DNA from: Streptomyces sp. NBC_01431
GTDB taxonomy: Bacteria; Actinomycetota; Actinomycetes; Streptomycetales; Streptomycetaceae
DNA: 64,000 nucleotides
Direction: 5' to 3'
NCBI RefSeq assembly: GCF_036231355.1
Contig: NZ_CP109496.1
Span: forward strand, 744,001 to 808,000
Positions 46,575 through 55,211 of the stretch are shown in pieces. The position numbers and the translations under genes are program-made. Position 1 is the stretch's first letter. Every line of letters starts with the position of its first letter. Under the pieces are notes generated by a model. That model saw only the letters and a program-made list of their open reading frames with translations, had not been told where the DNA came from and did no database searches.

Positions 46575-47965
46575 GCGCCGGGAGTTTCCCGGCCCGCCCG
46601 GTGCTGCGCCTGCTCCCCTGGAAGGGGGACTGACGGGACTGGAGGGTGGGGCTCCTCGACGGGCAACGATGCGACCAGCCCCACAGGCACGCCTTGCTCC
46701 CGCAGCGCCTGGTACACCGCGTCGGACCGATCCCGAAGCTCGGCCTCGGATGTGATGTCGTGATCGTGGGACACCACACGGATCACGCACTGGTCCGAGT
46801 CTTTGTCTGCCTGCTCGATCTCGACCGTGATCTCGTTGCCGTTGGCCTCGTTGCGGAGCCGGGCCCGGAACACTCCCCGCGGGTCATCGTCTACGTACCC
46901 GGCCTCCTTCTCCACGAGGTCGTAGAAGGCGATCTCGGCGAGTGTCTCAGCCACGACGTCGGCCAGGTTCACCCTCATCTGCGAGGTGAGCTGGCGCATC
47001 CCGGCCCTCTCGACGGTCTCGCCCAGGCTCCGCTCGAGCCGAGGCGCCTCGTCGTCGCGCAGGGCGATCAGGTCCTCCACACCCGTCTGCGGGTCACGGG
47101 CCCGGGCTAGTGCCTGAGTGGTGTCCTGCCGTACCCGGTCGTACTCGCCCTCGGACCAGTGCGCGACGTCGAGCACATGACCGGCGATGACCTCGTCGTC
47201 CGGTCCGACGACCGGACGCTGCCGGTTCTCCTCGGCCAGGATATCCAACTGCACCAAGGCCTCGACCGCCTCCTCCTGAGCCAGGCAGCGCTCGAACTCC
47301 CGCTGCTCTATGTCCACCCGCAGATCGCTCAGCTCGTGGAAGGTCTCCTGCGCCACGGCCAGAGCGGCGTCGAAGCGGCCGTCCGCGGCGGTCTCCTCAG
47401 CCGTGGCGATCCGGCGGCGCAGCCTGTCCAGCCGGCCGGGCGCGTACCGATCGTGGGGCAACTCCCCGTCGATCAGGCCAGCCATGGTGCGGGCGTCCGC
47501 CAGCCAGGTCCGCACGGTGGCCTCGGCACGCGCCCGGTCCTGTTTGAGTTCGTCGATCTCCCCTTTCACCACGGCCATTTCGGCGCGACGCTCGGCCCGC
47601 TCGGCGGCGATGGCGCGCTCGGTCTCTCTGCGCTGCTGTTCCAGCCGCTGCCGGGTGTCCTGCTCGATCCGGCCAGCCGTCTCCCGCAGGTCCTGGTGCA
47701 GACGGTCGGCCTGCTCCCGAAGCGTGCGAGTGGTGTCGGCCTCCAGGTCGCGGGTCCGGTCGCTCAGCCTGTCGACCGCCTCTTGCTGGCGGCGCTGCCG
47801 CTGCGCCACAGAGGAGAACGCCCGGTCGATGTCGGCCTGGGTCCGTGCCCGCACATCGGCGAACAGCCGTGGGATGTCCCGCTTGACCTCCCGCAGCTGC
47901 CGCGCCCTCTGTTGCAGGCGGTACCACTCCGACTGATCGACCTGAATCCGTTTCCTGCAGCTCAT
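46571..47965 (-). CDS. Long coiled-coil protein of the AAA/Hsp70/vWA operon
   Basis: The 464-residue product begins at ATG 47965, which overlaps the radical-SAM gene by four bases. Residues 20-190 are charged coiled coil (repeated RxxxQxxRE-like heptads); a helical middle part follows, and the last 120 residues hold a small alpha/beta domain (ITVEIEQADKDSDQCVIRVV). No catalytic motif was recognised. Four-base overlaps on both sides indicate that it is an essential part of the operon, perhaps a scaffold or the AAA+ substrate. Confidence 0.8.
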   Translation of the reverse strand: MSCRKRIQVDQSEWYRLQQRARQLREVKRDIPRLFADVRARTQADIDRAFSSVAQRQRRQQEAVDRLSDRTRDLEADTTRTLREQADRLHQDLRETAGRIEQDTRQRLEQQRRETERAIAAERAERRAEMAVVKGEIDELKQDRARAEATVRTWLADARTMAGLIDGELPHDRYAPGRLDRLRRRIATAEETAADGRFDAALAVAQETFHELSDLRVDIEQREFERCLAQEEAVEALVQLDILAEENRQRPVVGPDDEVIAGHVLDVAHWSEGEYDRVRQDTTQALARARDPQTGVEDLIALRDDEAPRLERSLGETVERAGMRQLTSQMRVNLADVVAETLAEIAFYDLVEKEAGYVDDDPRGVFRARLRNEANGNEITVEIEQADKDSDQCVIRVVSHDHDITSEAELRDRSDAVYQALREQGVPVGLVASLPVEEPHPPVPSVPLPGEQAQHRAGRETPGA

Positions 47966-48636
47966 GGCCGCCCTTCCTCTCCTGGACTCGGGCTGCTGGT
48001 GTCCGCTCCTCGCATACTGGCGCGAACCTTGTCGACCGCTGTCTCGAACACCGCGCCGAGCCCTCTCGGCGCCACCCCGATGAGCAGCGTTTCCGGGCCG
48101 TTCACGGCTATCTCCGCGTCGCGGGCCCGGTTCGCGAAGTCGTATCCGCTGTCCTCCAGCCGCGGGCTGAGATGGTGGATCCGCTGGTTGGTGCTGCCGC
48201 GCAGACCGCGCCCGTCGTTCAGCCCGGCCACGTACAGCCCGTCGATCAGTACGTCGACGACGGCGAGCAGGTCCGGTACGCCCTGCGACGGAGGCCGGGC
48301 CAGCAGCCGTTCCCGGCGATAGCCGGTGAAGCTGATCACTGAGACGTCCCGGATCTCCCGCGCGTGCCGGACCAGTTCGGCCAGTCCGGCCGCCTGCCGC
48401 ATCGGCTCGCCTCCCGACAGGGTCAGGCCTGTGACCCGAGGGTCGGCGAGCAGCTCGGCCGCCAGCTCCGCGGGGCCGGCCTGGCGCGCTGGGCGGTCGG
48501 GAATCCACTCCGGGGCCAGGCACTCTGGGCAGTGGAACGGGCACCCCTGCACCCACACCACCGACCGGACACCGGGCCCGAGCGCCCGGGTGCCGACATG
48601 GGTGGCTGCCACATTGAGCAGCGGGTGGACGGTCAT
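47962..48636 (-). CDS. Radical SAM activating enzyme (NrdG/PflA type)
   Basis: The 224-residue protein has the radical SAM cluster motif CxxxCxxC (C32, C36, C39 in GCPFHCPEC) close to the N-terminus and the SAM-binding LSGGEP motif. Its size and layout match anaerobic ribonucleotide reductase or pyruvate formate-lyase activases, which put a glycyl radical on a partner. No glycyl radical enzyme is encoded nearby. The start overlaps the vWA gene stop by one base (TGATG). A new protein target within the operon is possible. Confidence 0.88.
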   Translation of the reverse strand: MTVHPLLNVAATHVGTRALGPGVRSVVWVQGCPFHCPECLAPEWIPDRPARQAGPAELAAELLADPRVTGLTLSGGEPMRQAAGLAELVRHAREIRDVSVISFTGYRRERLLARPPSQGVPDLLAVVDVLIDGLYVAGLNDGRGLRGSTNQRIHHLSPRLEDSGYDFANRARDAEIAVNGPETLLIGVAPRGLGAVFETAVDKVRASMRGADTSSPSPGEEGRP

Positions 48637-50207
48637 CAGGACCGCCCGCTGCCCGGCGCCCCGGGGCCGGCGGTCGACTCGTGCGGGAGATGGGTGAACG
48701 ACAGGCCGCCGACCACGACTTGGCCCCCCGGCCCACAGGTCACCCGGTCCGGCCGTCCTGAGGCGCCGTCCGGCGTGTAGCGGATCAGCAGATCGACCCG
48801 GCGCCCCTCGGCCGACCTACGACGCCGGCCGTACACCATGCCCCGCCCTCCGCAACGTGGCCGGAACCCCACTCGCCTCCCCGACAGCGCGATCCGGTCC
48901 GGGATCTCCACGCCGAACACGGGAACGGCCGTCAGCATCCCGTGCAGCGGAGGGCGGTTGACGCTCCGCCACCACAGCCACCCGAGCACCAGGACCGCCG
49001 CCAGCGCCGAGAACAGGCCCGGCAGGAAGTACACCGAGCCGACCTCGGCCCGCACCCTCAGCGGATCGCCGGTGACCCCGGCCGCGTCCGGGATCTTCAG
49101 GTCCAGGTCGGGGGCGAGCGCCCGTTGCCACGAGGAGGACACCTGGCCAGACACTCGCAACGCGGCGTTGCCGTCCTCGGTGCGGCGGTAGGGCAGTCCA
49201 CCAGCCCGAGGGCTCCCCTCCAGTCGGACGGCGTACTTGCGGGACTCCCCCGGTTTCAGGGTGAGTTGCTTCGGCACGCCAGTGACGTCGAGCGGGACTC
49301 CGGCTGTCGAGACCCGCACTCCGCTCACTGCCAGCGGCACGCGCTGGGTGGCCGAGTGGAAGGTGACGGAGGCGGTGGCGGAGCCGTCGGTGAGGTCGCG
49401 GACACCGGTGTCCGTCCAGGACACCGTGACGCCCTTCGCCGTGTCCGAGGCGAGCAACCGCGCCGCCGACCGGGCTCGGGTGCTGTCCCCGGCCCGCTGC
49501 AGATAGGCGCCGAGGTTCTGGATACTGTCCGGGCGCAGGACCAGCGTATGGTCCACGACTTTTCCGAGCAGGTCCACTCCGGTCGCACCGCTGCCCAACG
49601 GCAGCCCATATCCGGCGAGTTCGGTGTGCGCGGCAAGAGCCTCCGCCCGCTTGCGCAGCTTGTCCCAAGGGGCGCCGGACGACGTGGGGTAGCCGGAACC
49701 GCGTGGCGGATCGTGTTCGCCGTCGGTCAGCATGACCACGGAGGCGACGTTCGCGGCGTCCGTCCGTTCGAGTTCGCGCAGAGCTTGGTCCAGAGCGCCC
49801 CCGATGTCGGTCCCGCCGGACGGGTTGGGTGCATTGGGCAGCCGGGAGATGATCTTCGCTGTGTCACCGGCCGCTCCGATGTAGCGTTCCTCGGGACGGT
49901 CATCGAAGGTGATGAGGTCGACATGGTCGGCGGCCGACAGCCCGTTCAGGAAGGTGCTCAAGGTGGAACGTACAGTGCTGTAGCGGCCTTGGGCGGCCAT
50001 CGAACCGGAGGTGTCCACCAGGACGACGTAATCGACTGGCTGATCGGCCACGCCGAGTTCCCGGTAGATCTCGTCCCGAGTCGGTGCCGTCCCGGCTGCG
50101 ATCGCCGGGACGACGGTCGCGGACACGGCGGCAAGCAGGGCGGCGGCCACGGCGGCCCCGCGCCGCAGCGCGGTCACCGCGCGTGGTGACCAGGTGGATC
50201 GCTTCAC
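48636..50207 (-). CDS. Secreted/membrane-anchored vWA domain protein
   Basis: The 523-residue protein starts at GTG 50207, overlapping the Hsp70-like gene by four bases. It has a signal sequence (residues 10-38), a vWA domain with an intact MIDAS (DTSGS at 65-69, GGTD and TDGEHD further on), an Ig-like beta region, a membrane helix near residue 400 and a C-terminal cytoplasmic beta domain (from about 420). The metal site suggests adhesive binding to a protein partner outside the membrane, with signalling through the helix to cytoplasmic operon products. Confidence 0.88.
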   Translation of the reverse strand: MKRSTWSPRAVTALRRGAAVAAALLAAVSATVVPAIAAGTAPTRDEIYRELGVADQPVDYVVLVDTSGSMAAQGRYSTVRSTLSTFLNGLSAADHVDLITFDDRPEERYIGAAGDTAKIISRLPNAPNPSGGTDIGGALDQALRELERTDAANVASVVMLTDGEHDPPRGSGYPTSSGAPWDKLRKRAEALAAHTELAGYGLPLGSGATGVDLLGKVVDHTLVLRPDSIQNLGAYLQRAGDSTRARSAARLLASDTAKGVTVSWTDTGVRDLTDGSATASVTFHSATQRVPLAVSGVRVSTAGVPLDVTGVPKQLTLKPGESRKYAVRLEGSPRAGGLPYRRTEDGNAALRVSGQVSSSWQRALAPDLDLKIPDAAGVTGDPLRVRAEVGSVYFLPGLFSALAAVLVLGWLWWRSVNRPPLHGMLTAVPVFGVEIPDRIALSGRRVGFRPRCGGRGMVYGRRRRSAEGRRVDLLIRYTPDGASGRPDRVTCGPGGQVVVGGLSFTHLPHESTAGPGAPGSGRS

Positions 50208-51607
50208 GTACGGGCTCCCTCACTGTCGGGCGGTGAGTCGAAAGGCGGGTCGAGCCGGAGGTCGGTCGGCAAGATGCCCAGCGCGAACTCTTCGGGCGGG
50301 TGTTGCGCGGCCAGGCGGTCCTCGGCCGGGTGCACGCCGAGCGGTTGCAGGACAAGGCGAGCCGTCCCGTCGACGGCGAGGCGCACACCGACGTGGAAGC
50401 GCGCACCGTCGCCGGACGGAGGGACGGTCACCACGCCGGCTTCGGCGGCGGCGCCTGTCCCTGACGCGCGGACCACTATCCGGACCTCGCGTCCAGCCGT
50501 CCCGTCGGCGAGGCCGGTCCGGACCCGGACCCGTTCCCCGTCGGCCTCGGCGAACACTGTGGGCCCACCCGGCTCCAGCGTGCCGGGCGGGCTGATCAGG
50601 AGTTCCCCGTCCCGTGGCCGACCCACCGTGGTCCGCTGAACGCGCACGCCCACGGCATGCGGATAGCGGTCGGCCGGGTCGATGTGTCCACTGGCGACCA
50701 GGGCAGCCCCGAACACCGCGGCCAGCGCGGGGTCCGTCCCGCCGGTCAGCAGGACCGGCCGGCCCAGACGGCCGGTCAGGTACCCCAGGAGCGCCCCGGA
50801 CCGGGCGGGACCCCCTACCGCGATCACCGCTGTGCGGGACGGGTCGGGTCCGGTGGCCCGGTGTTCCGGCAGGCCGTCCAAGGCCCGGTCGAGGCCGCCC
50901 GTGAGCCGGTCCAGCGCCCGGTGCACCATGCCCGCGGTGATCTCCCGGCCGGCCACCTCGTAGAGCACCGTGTCCGCGAACCGGGCGGCTCGGTCGGGCC
51001 GGGCCGCCATCCGGTCGAGCGCGACCTCTGTTCGGCGGGCGTTCCGCGCCCTGGCCCGGCCGAGCTCCCACAGCACCTCGGTGTGGTCGGTCGGCAGCCC
51101 CGCCCCGGCCAGCACTGCCGCGTCGAACGCGGCACCGTAGCCGTCGTGGTCGGGGGCGTACCGGGCGACCCGGACCACGGCCAGCGACCCGCCGACCACG
51201 GCGCACTCCGTGACCTCGGCCGCCGAGGCGCCCAGGTCGCACACGAGCCAACGGGGCGCCATCGGGGTGCCCGCGTGCCGCAGCAGCGCCAGCACAGCGT
51301 GTGGGACGTCCAGCAGACGAGGTCGCGGCATGCGGTCGTCCCCGGGCGGCACGGCCCGCTCCTGCGGCGGGACCACCAGCGCCACCTGACCGGGCGTACC
51401 GCAGTGCTCGCGGTACGCGGTGTACGCCACGCTCAGCGCCGCCCCGCGGTCACCACGGACGCCGGCGGGCGTGGGCAGCCCCTCTCCGGGCACCGTCCCC
51501 GGCAGCTCCACCAACTCCGGCGTCCCGTCCGCACGGGTCCGCGCGACCCGCAGGAAGCGTGTGCCGGGGTCGATCGCGATGGCGGGCGGCGCGGCGGCAG
51601 TCGTCAT
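50204..51607 (-). CDS. Hsp70/actin-fold ATPase-like protein
   Basis: ATG 51607 gives 467 residues. The N-terminal 320 residues have the actin/Hsp70 layout: phosphate 1-like strand AIAIDPGTRFLRVA, phosphate 2-like LVCDLGASAAEVT and the adenosine-like VIAVGGPARSGALLGYL. The C-terminus is a beta-rich substrate-like domain without the usual Hsp70 lid. It is more divergent than DnaK and is probably a specialised chaperone-like ATPase of this operon. It overlaps its neighbours by one and four bases. Confidence 0.8.
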   Translation of the reverse strand: MTTAAAPPAIAIDPGTRFLRVARTRADGTPELVELPGTVPGEGLPTPAGVRGDRGAALSVAYTAYREHCGTPGQVALVVPPQERAVPPGDDRMPRPRLLDVPHAVLALLRHAGTPMAPRWLVCDLGASAAEVTECAVVGGSLAVVRVARYAPDHDGYGAAFDAAVLAGAGLPTDHTEVLWELGRARARNARRTEVALDRMAARPDRAARFADTVLYEVAGREITAGMVHRALDRLTGGLDRALDGLPEHRATGPDPSRTAVIAVGGPARSGALLGYLTGRLGRPVLLTGGTDPALAAVFGAALVASGHIDPADRYPHAVGVRVQRTTVGRPRDGELLISPPGTLEPGGPTVFAEADGERVRVRTGLADGTAGREVRIVVRASGTGAAAEAGVVTVPPSGDGARFHVGVRLAVDGTARLVLQPLGVHPAEDRLAAQHPPEEFALGILPTDLRLDPPFDSPPDSEGART

Positions 51608-54051
51608 CACAACCTCCACCGCCGACTCGTCTTCGGATCCCGGCTGTGCCGCAGTTCTGTCAGAACCCGTTCGTGCCAAGCCTTCTGGTCCTCGCTGTGC
51701 CGCATCAGCAGGTCACACAGTTGGCCGTACCTGTTCCCGCGTGCCACGGCCGCGTACAGTTCCAGCCCCGGCCGGCCCGACGCCGCCAGGCCGTCCATGA
51801 ACCGGGCGAGCTGCTCCAGGTTGTACTCACCCACCTCGAGCGTCCACGTGGCGATCGCGTCCAGCAGCTGTGCGGGGAGAGGTCCCTGTCCATGGGCTTC
51901 CAGAACGATCCGGGCCAACTCCTTGTACTGCGCCACGTCCTGAACTGCCTTCCGGAAGGCGTGGACCGGCCGCAGCCACCCCAGGTCGTACCGCTTCGCC
52001 AGCTCCTCCATGAGGTACGCGGGGACGTCGAGATCATTGAGGAGTCTGCCCCGTCCGGTGAGCCGCCCGTGCAGTACCTCGCAGAGTTGCGGGAGGAGGC
52101 TGTCCGGCAGCGCGCGGCTCAGCTCATCGATCACCCGCCAGGTGTTCCGGGACAGCTCCCCGCCCAGAAGTGCCTCGGCCATCAGCCTCCTGAGTTCTCC
52201 GTCGGACTGGATCCGGCGGATCAGAACAGCCGCGTAGTCCTGCAGTTCCGCTTGTGCGGTGAGCCGCTCCAGCCGGAGCATGCCCTCCGTGGCTCCGCCT
52301 CGGACAGCCGCGCAGAACAGGTCGGCATCGGCTGCCACACTGCCGGACGTCTGCGGCTCCCCGGCAGGAACCAACTGCTCTACGGATTCCGCCAGTTCGG
52401 GCTGTGTGCGGGCGACCCTCCAGAGCCGCGGCCACATCAGACCGAGCACCTCTGGCCGCCGCTGCGCCTGGGCGATCTCCAGGGTGACCCGCCAGCCCCT
52501 CTCGGCGACCTCGGCGAAGTCGGCTGCGTCCGTGGCGGTGGCCAGGTCCAGGGGCTCACCGAGGAGCACGGCCGCGAAGCGCAGCCAGCCGGGGGTGACG
52601 TCGGCGGCCATGTCGTCCCGCGCCCGCTGTACCAGGCGGTCGAGCGGTTCCAGGCTGCGGTCCTTGTGCGCCAGCAGGTACTTGAGCCAGGTCTTCCCGA
52701 CAGCGGGCACACGAACGAGGCTGCGGTCGGCTCTGTCCGTGCTGCGGCCCCACTCGTTCTCAGCCATGTAGATGAGCGCCCCGGTCCATTCGTGCGTCGG
52801 TTCCGGGGCCTCGACCAGGGTGTTGAACAGTTCGTCGAAGCTGCCCCGCCGGTGCGGCTCGACGTTGTGGTCAACGACGCCCAGGTACTCATGGGCGTGT
52901 TCGAAGGAAAGGGCGGGAGTTCCGGCGCCCAGGATCTTCTGGGCGAGCAGGGACGGGGTGCGCCCGGTCCAGTGCTCCGCCAGCAGACTCCCCGCGACCG
53001 CGTCGCCGCTGTGCGCGCTTCGGACCAGGAAGAAGGTCAGCGTGCCCAGCCGGCCTTCGTCCAGGGATACGGCCTGATGCCGTTCCAGGACCCGTCCTAC
53101 GTCCTCGACCGTCCCTCCGCCCGACCGGATCTCCTCGATCACGGCGTCCATCAAGTCCGCGTCGCGCAGGGCCCTGAGGGCGGCCCCGGGGCGTGGGGCC
53201 GTAGCCGGTTCCGCGGCCGTCACCAAATGCTCCACGATCACGGTGGTGTCGCCGGTCTTCACCCGCAGCCGGCGAAGCCCGCGCAGATAAGCCCGCGCGG
53301 TCTCGTCCCGCGGCTCACCCGGCGGGCTGCCGCCGAGCACCGCCGTGATCTGCCCCGTCCGGGCCGCGGACGCGAAGAACAGCCTCAGGTCGTGCTGCGA
53401 CTGACCGGTCCAGGTCGCGGCGCTGAGCCAACCCCGGCATTCGTACGGCAGCAGAGAACAGACCGCGTCGAGCACACGGACGCGATCGGAGACGTCCGGC
53501 AGCGCCTTGCCCGGACTCGGCGTGATCGCCACCTGCCGGTTGCCGAGCAGCAGCGCGGCCACGCCCGCCGCCCACTCGAAGCCCAACTCATCTACCACTG
53601 CGGCAAGTTCAGCGGGAGGCGTGCGCGACACGGTAACGGTCAACGGGACCGCGTCGCCGGGCAGATCGGGTGGCTCCGACAGCAGCGCACGGTCGATACC
53701 GGACCAGGTCAGGGCGGTCCGGCCCGCCTCCGGCCACTCCAGCAGGATCAGCCTCCAGGTGTAACTGGGGGCGCCGGTGCCGTCGGTCGATCCGTCCCAC
53801 GTGGCCTCCACGGAGGCGCAGACGGGTTCCGGGTGCGTATCCGTTCTGCCGAGGAACACCCGCCACGGCAGTTCGCCCTCCGGGTCACGGCCTCCCGGTG
53901 CGCCAGTGGCGGATGCCTTCCAGAGGTAGGTACTCGCCCGGTCTTCCGGAAGGCTGCTTCGCAGCACCTCGTAGCCCATGGTCTGCCCCGGATGCTTGCC
54001 CAGCACCGCCCAATGCGCGGTCAGTCGTTCCTCTCCGAGGCCCTCGTTCAC
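51607..54051 (-). CDS. Large GTPase-associated protein (GAP1-like)
   Basis: GTG 54051 overlaps the GTPase stop by four bases (GTGA) and gives 814 residues. The N-terminal 250 residues are beta-rich with the start LTAHWAVLGKHPGQTMGYEV; the centre and C-terminus are helical. The close coupling with a P-loop GTPase and the N-terminal pattern resemble the GTPase-associated protein 1 group described computationally in conflict-type operons. I make this assignment from memory of the family layout. No catalytic motif is visible. Confidence 0.6.
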   Translation of the reverse strand: MNEGLGEERLTAHWAVLGKHPGQTMGYEVLRSSLPEDRASTYLWKASATGAPGGRDPEGELPWRVFLGRTDTHPEPVCASVEATWDGSTDGTGAPSYTWRLILLEWPEAGRTALTWSGIDRALLSEPPDLPGDAVPLTVTVSRTPPAELAAVVDELGFEWAAGVAALLLGNRQVAITPSPGKALPDVSDRVRVLDAVCSLLPYECRGWLSAATWTGQSQHDLRLFFASAARTGQITAVLGGSPPGEPRDETARAYLRGLRRLRVKTGDTTVIVEHLVTAAEPATAPRPGAALRALRDADLMDAVIEEIRSGGGTVEDVGRVLERHQAVSLDEGRLGTLTFFLVRSAHSGDAVAGSLLAEHWTGRTPSLLAQKILGAGTPALSFEHAHEYLGVVDHNVEPHRRGSFDELFNTLVEAPEPTHEWTGALIYMAENEWGRSTDRADRSLVRVPAVGKTWLKYLLAHKDRSLEPLDRLVQRARDDMAADVTPGWLRFAAVLLGEPLDLATATDAADFAEVAERGWRVTLEIAQAQRRPEVLGLMWPRLWRVARTQPELAESVEQLVPAGEPQTSGSVAADADLFCAAVRGGATEGMLRLERLTAQAELQDYAAVLIRRIQSDGELRRLMAEALLGGELSRNTWRVIDELSRALPDSLLPQLCEVLHGRLTGRGRLLNDLDVPAYLMEELAKRYDLGWLRPVHAFRKAVQDVAQYKELARIVLEAHGQGPLPAQLLDAIATWTLEVGEYNLEQLARFMDGLAASGRPGLELYAAVARGNRYGQLCDLLMRHSEDQKAWHERVLTELRHSRDPKTSRRWRL

Positions 54052-55163
54052 TTCCGCTTCCCCCCGAGCCAACCACCCCGGCCGCGGTCCCGGTGTATCC
54101 GGCTCTCCAGGTCGATCAGCGGCTCCAGAACGTTGATCGGCACCGGGGAGGTACGAATGTGCGGTTTCCCTCCCACCTCGACCGGTTGGACGTAGTCGTT
54201 GTAGTCGAACACCTGCTGCGGGTTCAGCCGGAAGCCGACAGCGGAGGCCGCGTAGAAGGAGATACGCCGGGGGTCGAAGTGGGAGTACAGGGCGTCGCGT
54301 ACCAGCCGCGCGTTGGATCCGCGGAACTCGTTGCACATCCATTGGAAGAAGTTCTCGCTCTGTTCCCGGGGCACGCGGGGCAGCCGTGAGCCCACCATGT
54401 CCTGCGTGACCCACCCCGCCTCCGCCGCGGGCCGGAAGATGTCCGGGTGGTCGAACTTGGCTATGCAGACGGACACATGGTGCGGAAGCATGCCGTCGAC
54501 GAGCTCGCCCCGGTCCCTTACCCTCGCGGCCAGCTGGGTCAGAGTCGCCTGGAGATAGGTGAAACTCTCGGTGGCCTCCTCGGCGTCACCCACGGGGTCG
54601 AAGAGATAGATCACCCCGTGGGACCGCGCGAGATGGCCGACGAGCTGGGCCTGCTGGGGATGATCGTGCCGGAACACCTCCCCGGCCGCGTCCTGGATCT
54701 CCAGCACGAAGTTGGGGCGCCGGTTCCGGAATCCCAGCTTTCCCTTCTCTTCCGGCCCCTGGAGGGCCCAGGCCAAGCCCTGGACGCCCATGGTGGCCTC
54801 GGGAAAGGCCCGCTGCCGGGTCAGCAGATCCGTGCCCTGGGCGAGGAAGGCGTTGGCCTCCTGCGTCATGCCGGTGATGCTCCAGCTGCCCGCGTTGTGC
54901 CGCTGGTACTGCATCGCGGCGATCTGGAGAGCGGCCAGATAGGTCGTCTTGCCTGAGCGGGGCGCGCCCCACAGCCCGATTCTTATGCGGTCTGGTGCGT
55001 TCCCGTTCACCTGGCCGGCGGACGGAACCGGCACGGGTTCCGAGACCGGGACCGCGTCCGGTATCGGCACCGGCTCCGGGGCACCGGCCCCGGTCGACGC
55101 GGTCACAAGGGCCGGCTCCGGGCCTCCGGACTCCTTCTTGTTCGGGTCGTAGAGATCGGGCAT
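54048..55163 (-). CDS. P-loop GTPase (double-GTPase-type family)
   Basis: The 371-residue protein starts at ATG 55163 behind GAGGAGA. A Pro-rich N-terminal tail is followed by the P loop GAPRSGKT (66-73), a G3-like DAAGE (158-162) and an AKFD stretch in the place of NKxD. The catalytic domain covers residues 58-290. The family resembles the TRAFAC-related GTPases found with GAP1-like proteins. It could act as the switch of the operon. Confidence 0.78.
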   Translation of the reverse strand: MPDLYDPNKKESGGPEPALVTASTGAGAPEPVPIPDAVPVSEPVPVPSAGQVNGNAPDRIRIGLWGAPRSGKTTYLAALQIAAMQYQRHNAGSWSITGMTQEANAFLAQGTDLLTRQRAFPEATMGVQGLAWALQGPEEKGKLGFRNRRPNFVLEIQDAAGEVFRHDHPQQAQLVGHLARSHGVIYLFDPVGDAEEATESFTYLQATLTQLAARVRDRGELVDGMLPHHVSVCIAKFDHPDIFRPAAEAGWVTQDMVGSRLPRVPREQSENFFQWMCNEFRGSNARLVRDALYSHFDPRRISFYAASAVGFRLNPQQVFDYNDYVQPVEVGGKPHIRTSPVPINVLEPLIDLESRIHRDRGRGGWLGGKRK

Positions 55164-55211
55164 GAACTCTCCTCGTACCGGGGACGCGGGGGCGGAGGGG
55201 CGCAGGCGGTG

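Noticed and set aside
51301-54195. 964-codon plus-strand frame opposite the Hsp70-like and GAP1-like genes
   Set aside because: The minus-strand genes have start/stop overlaps and domain signs; this frame is Arg/Pro/Gln-rich shadow.
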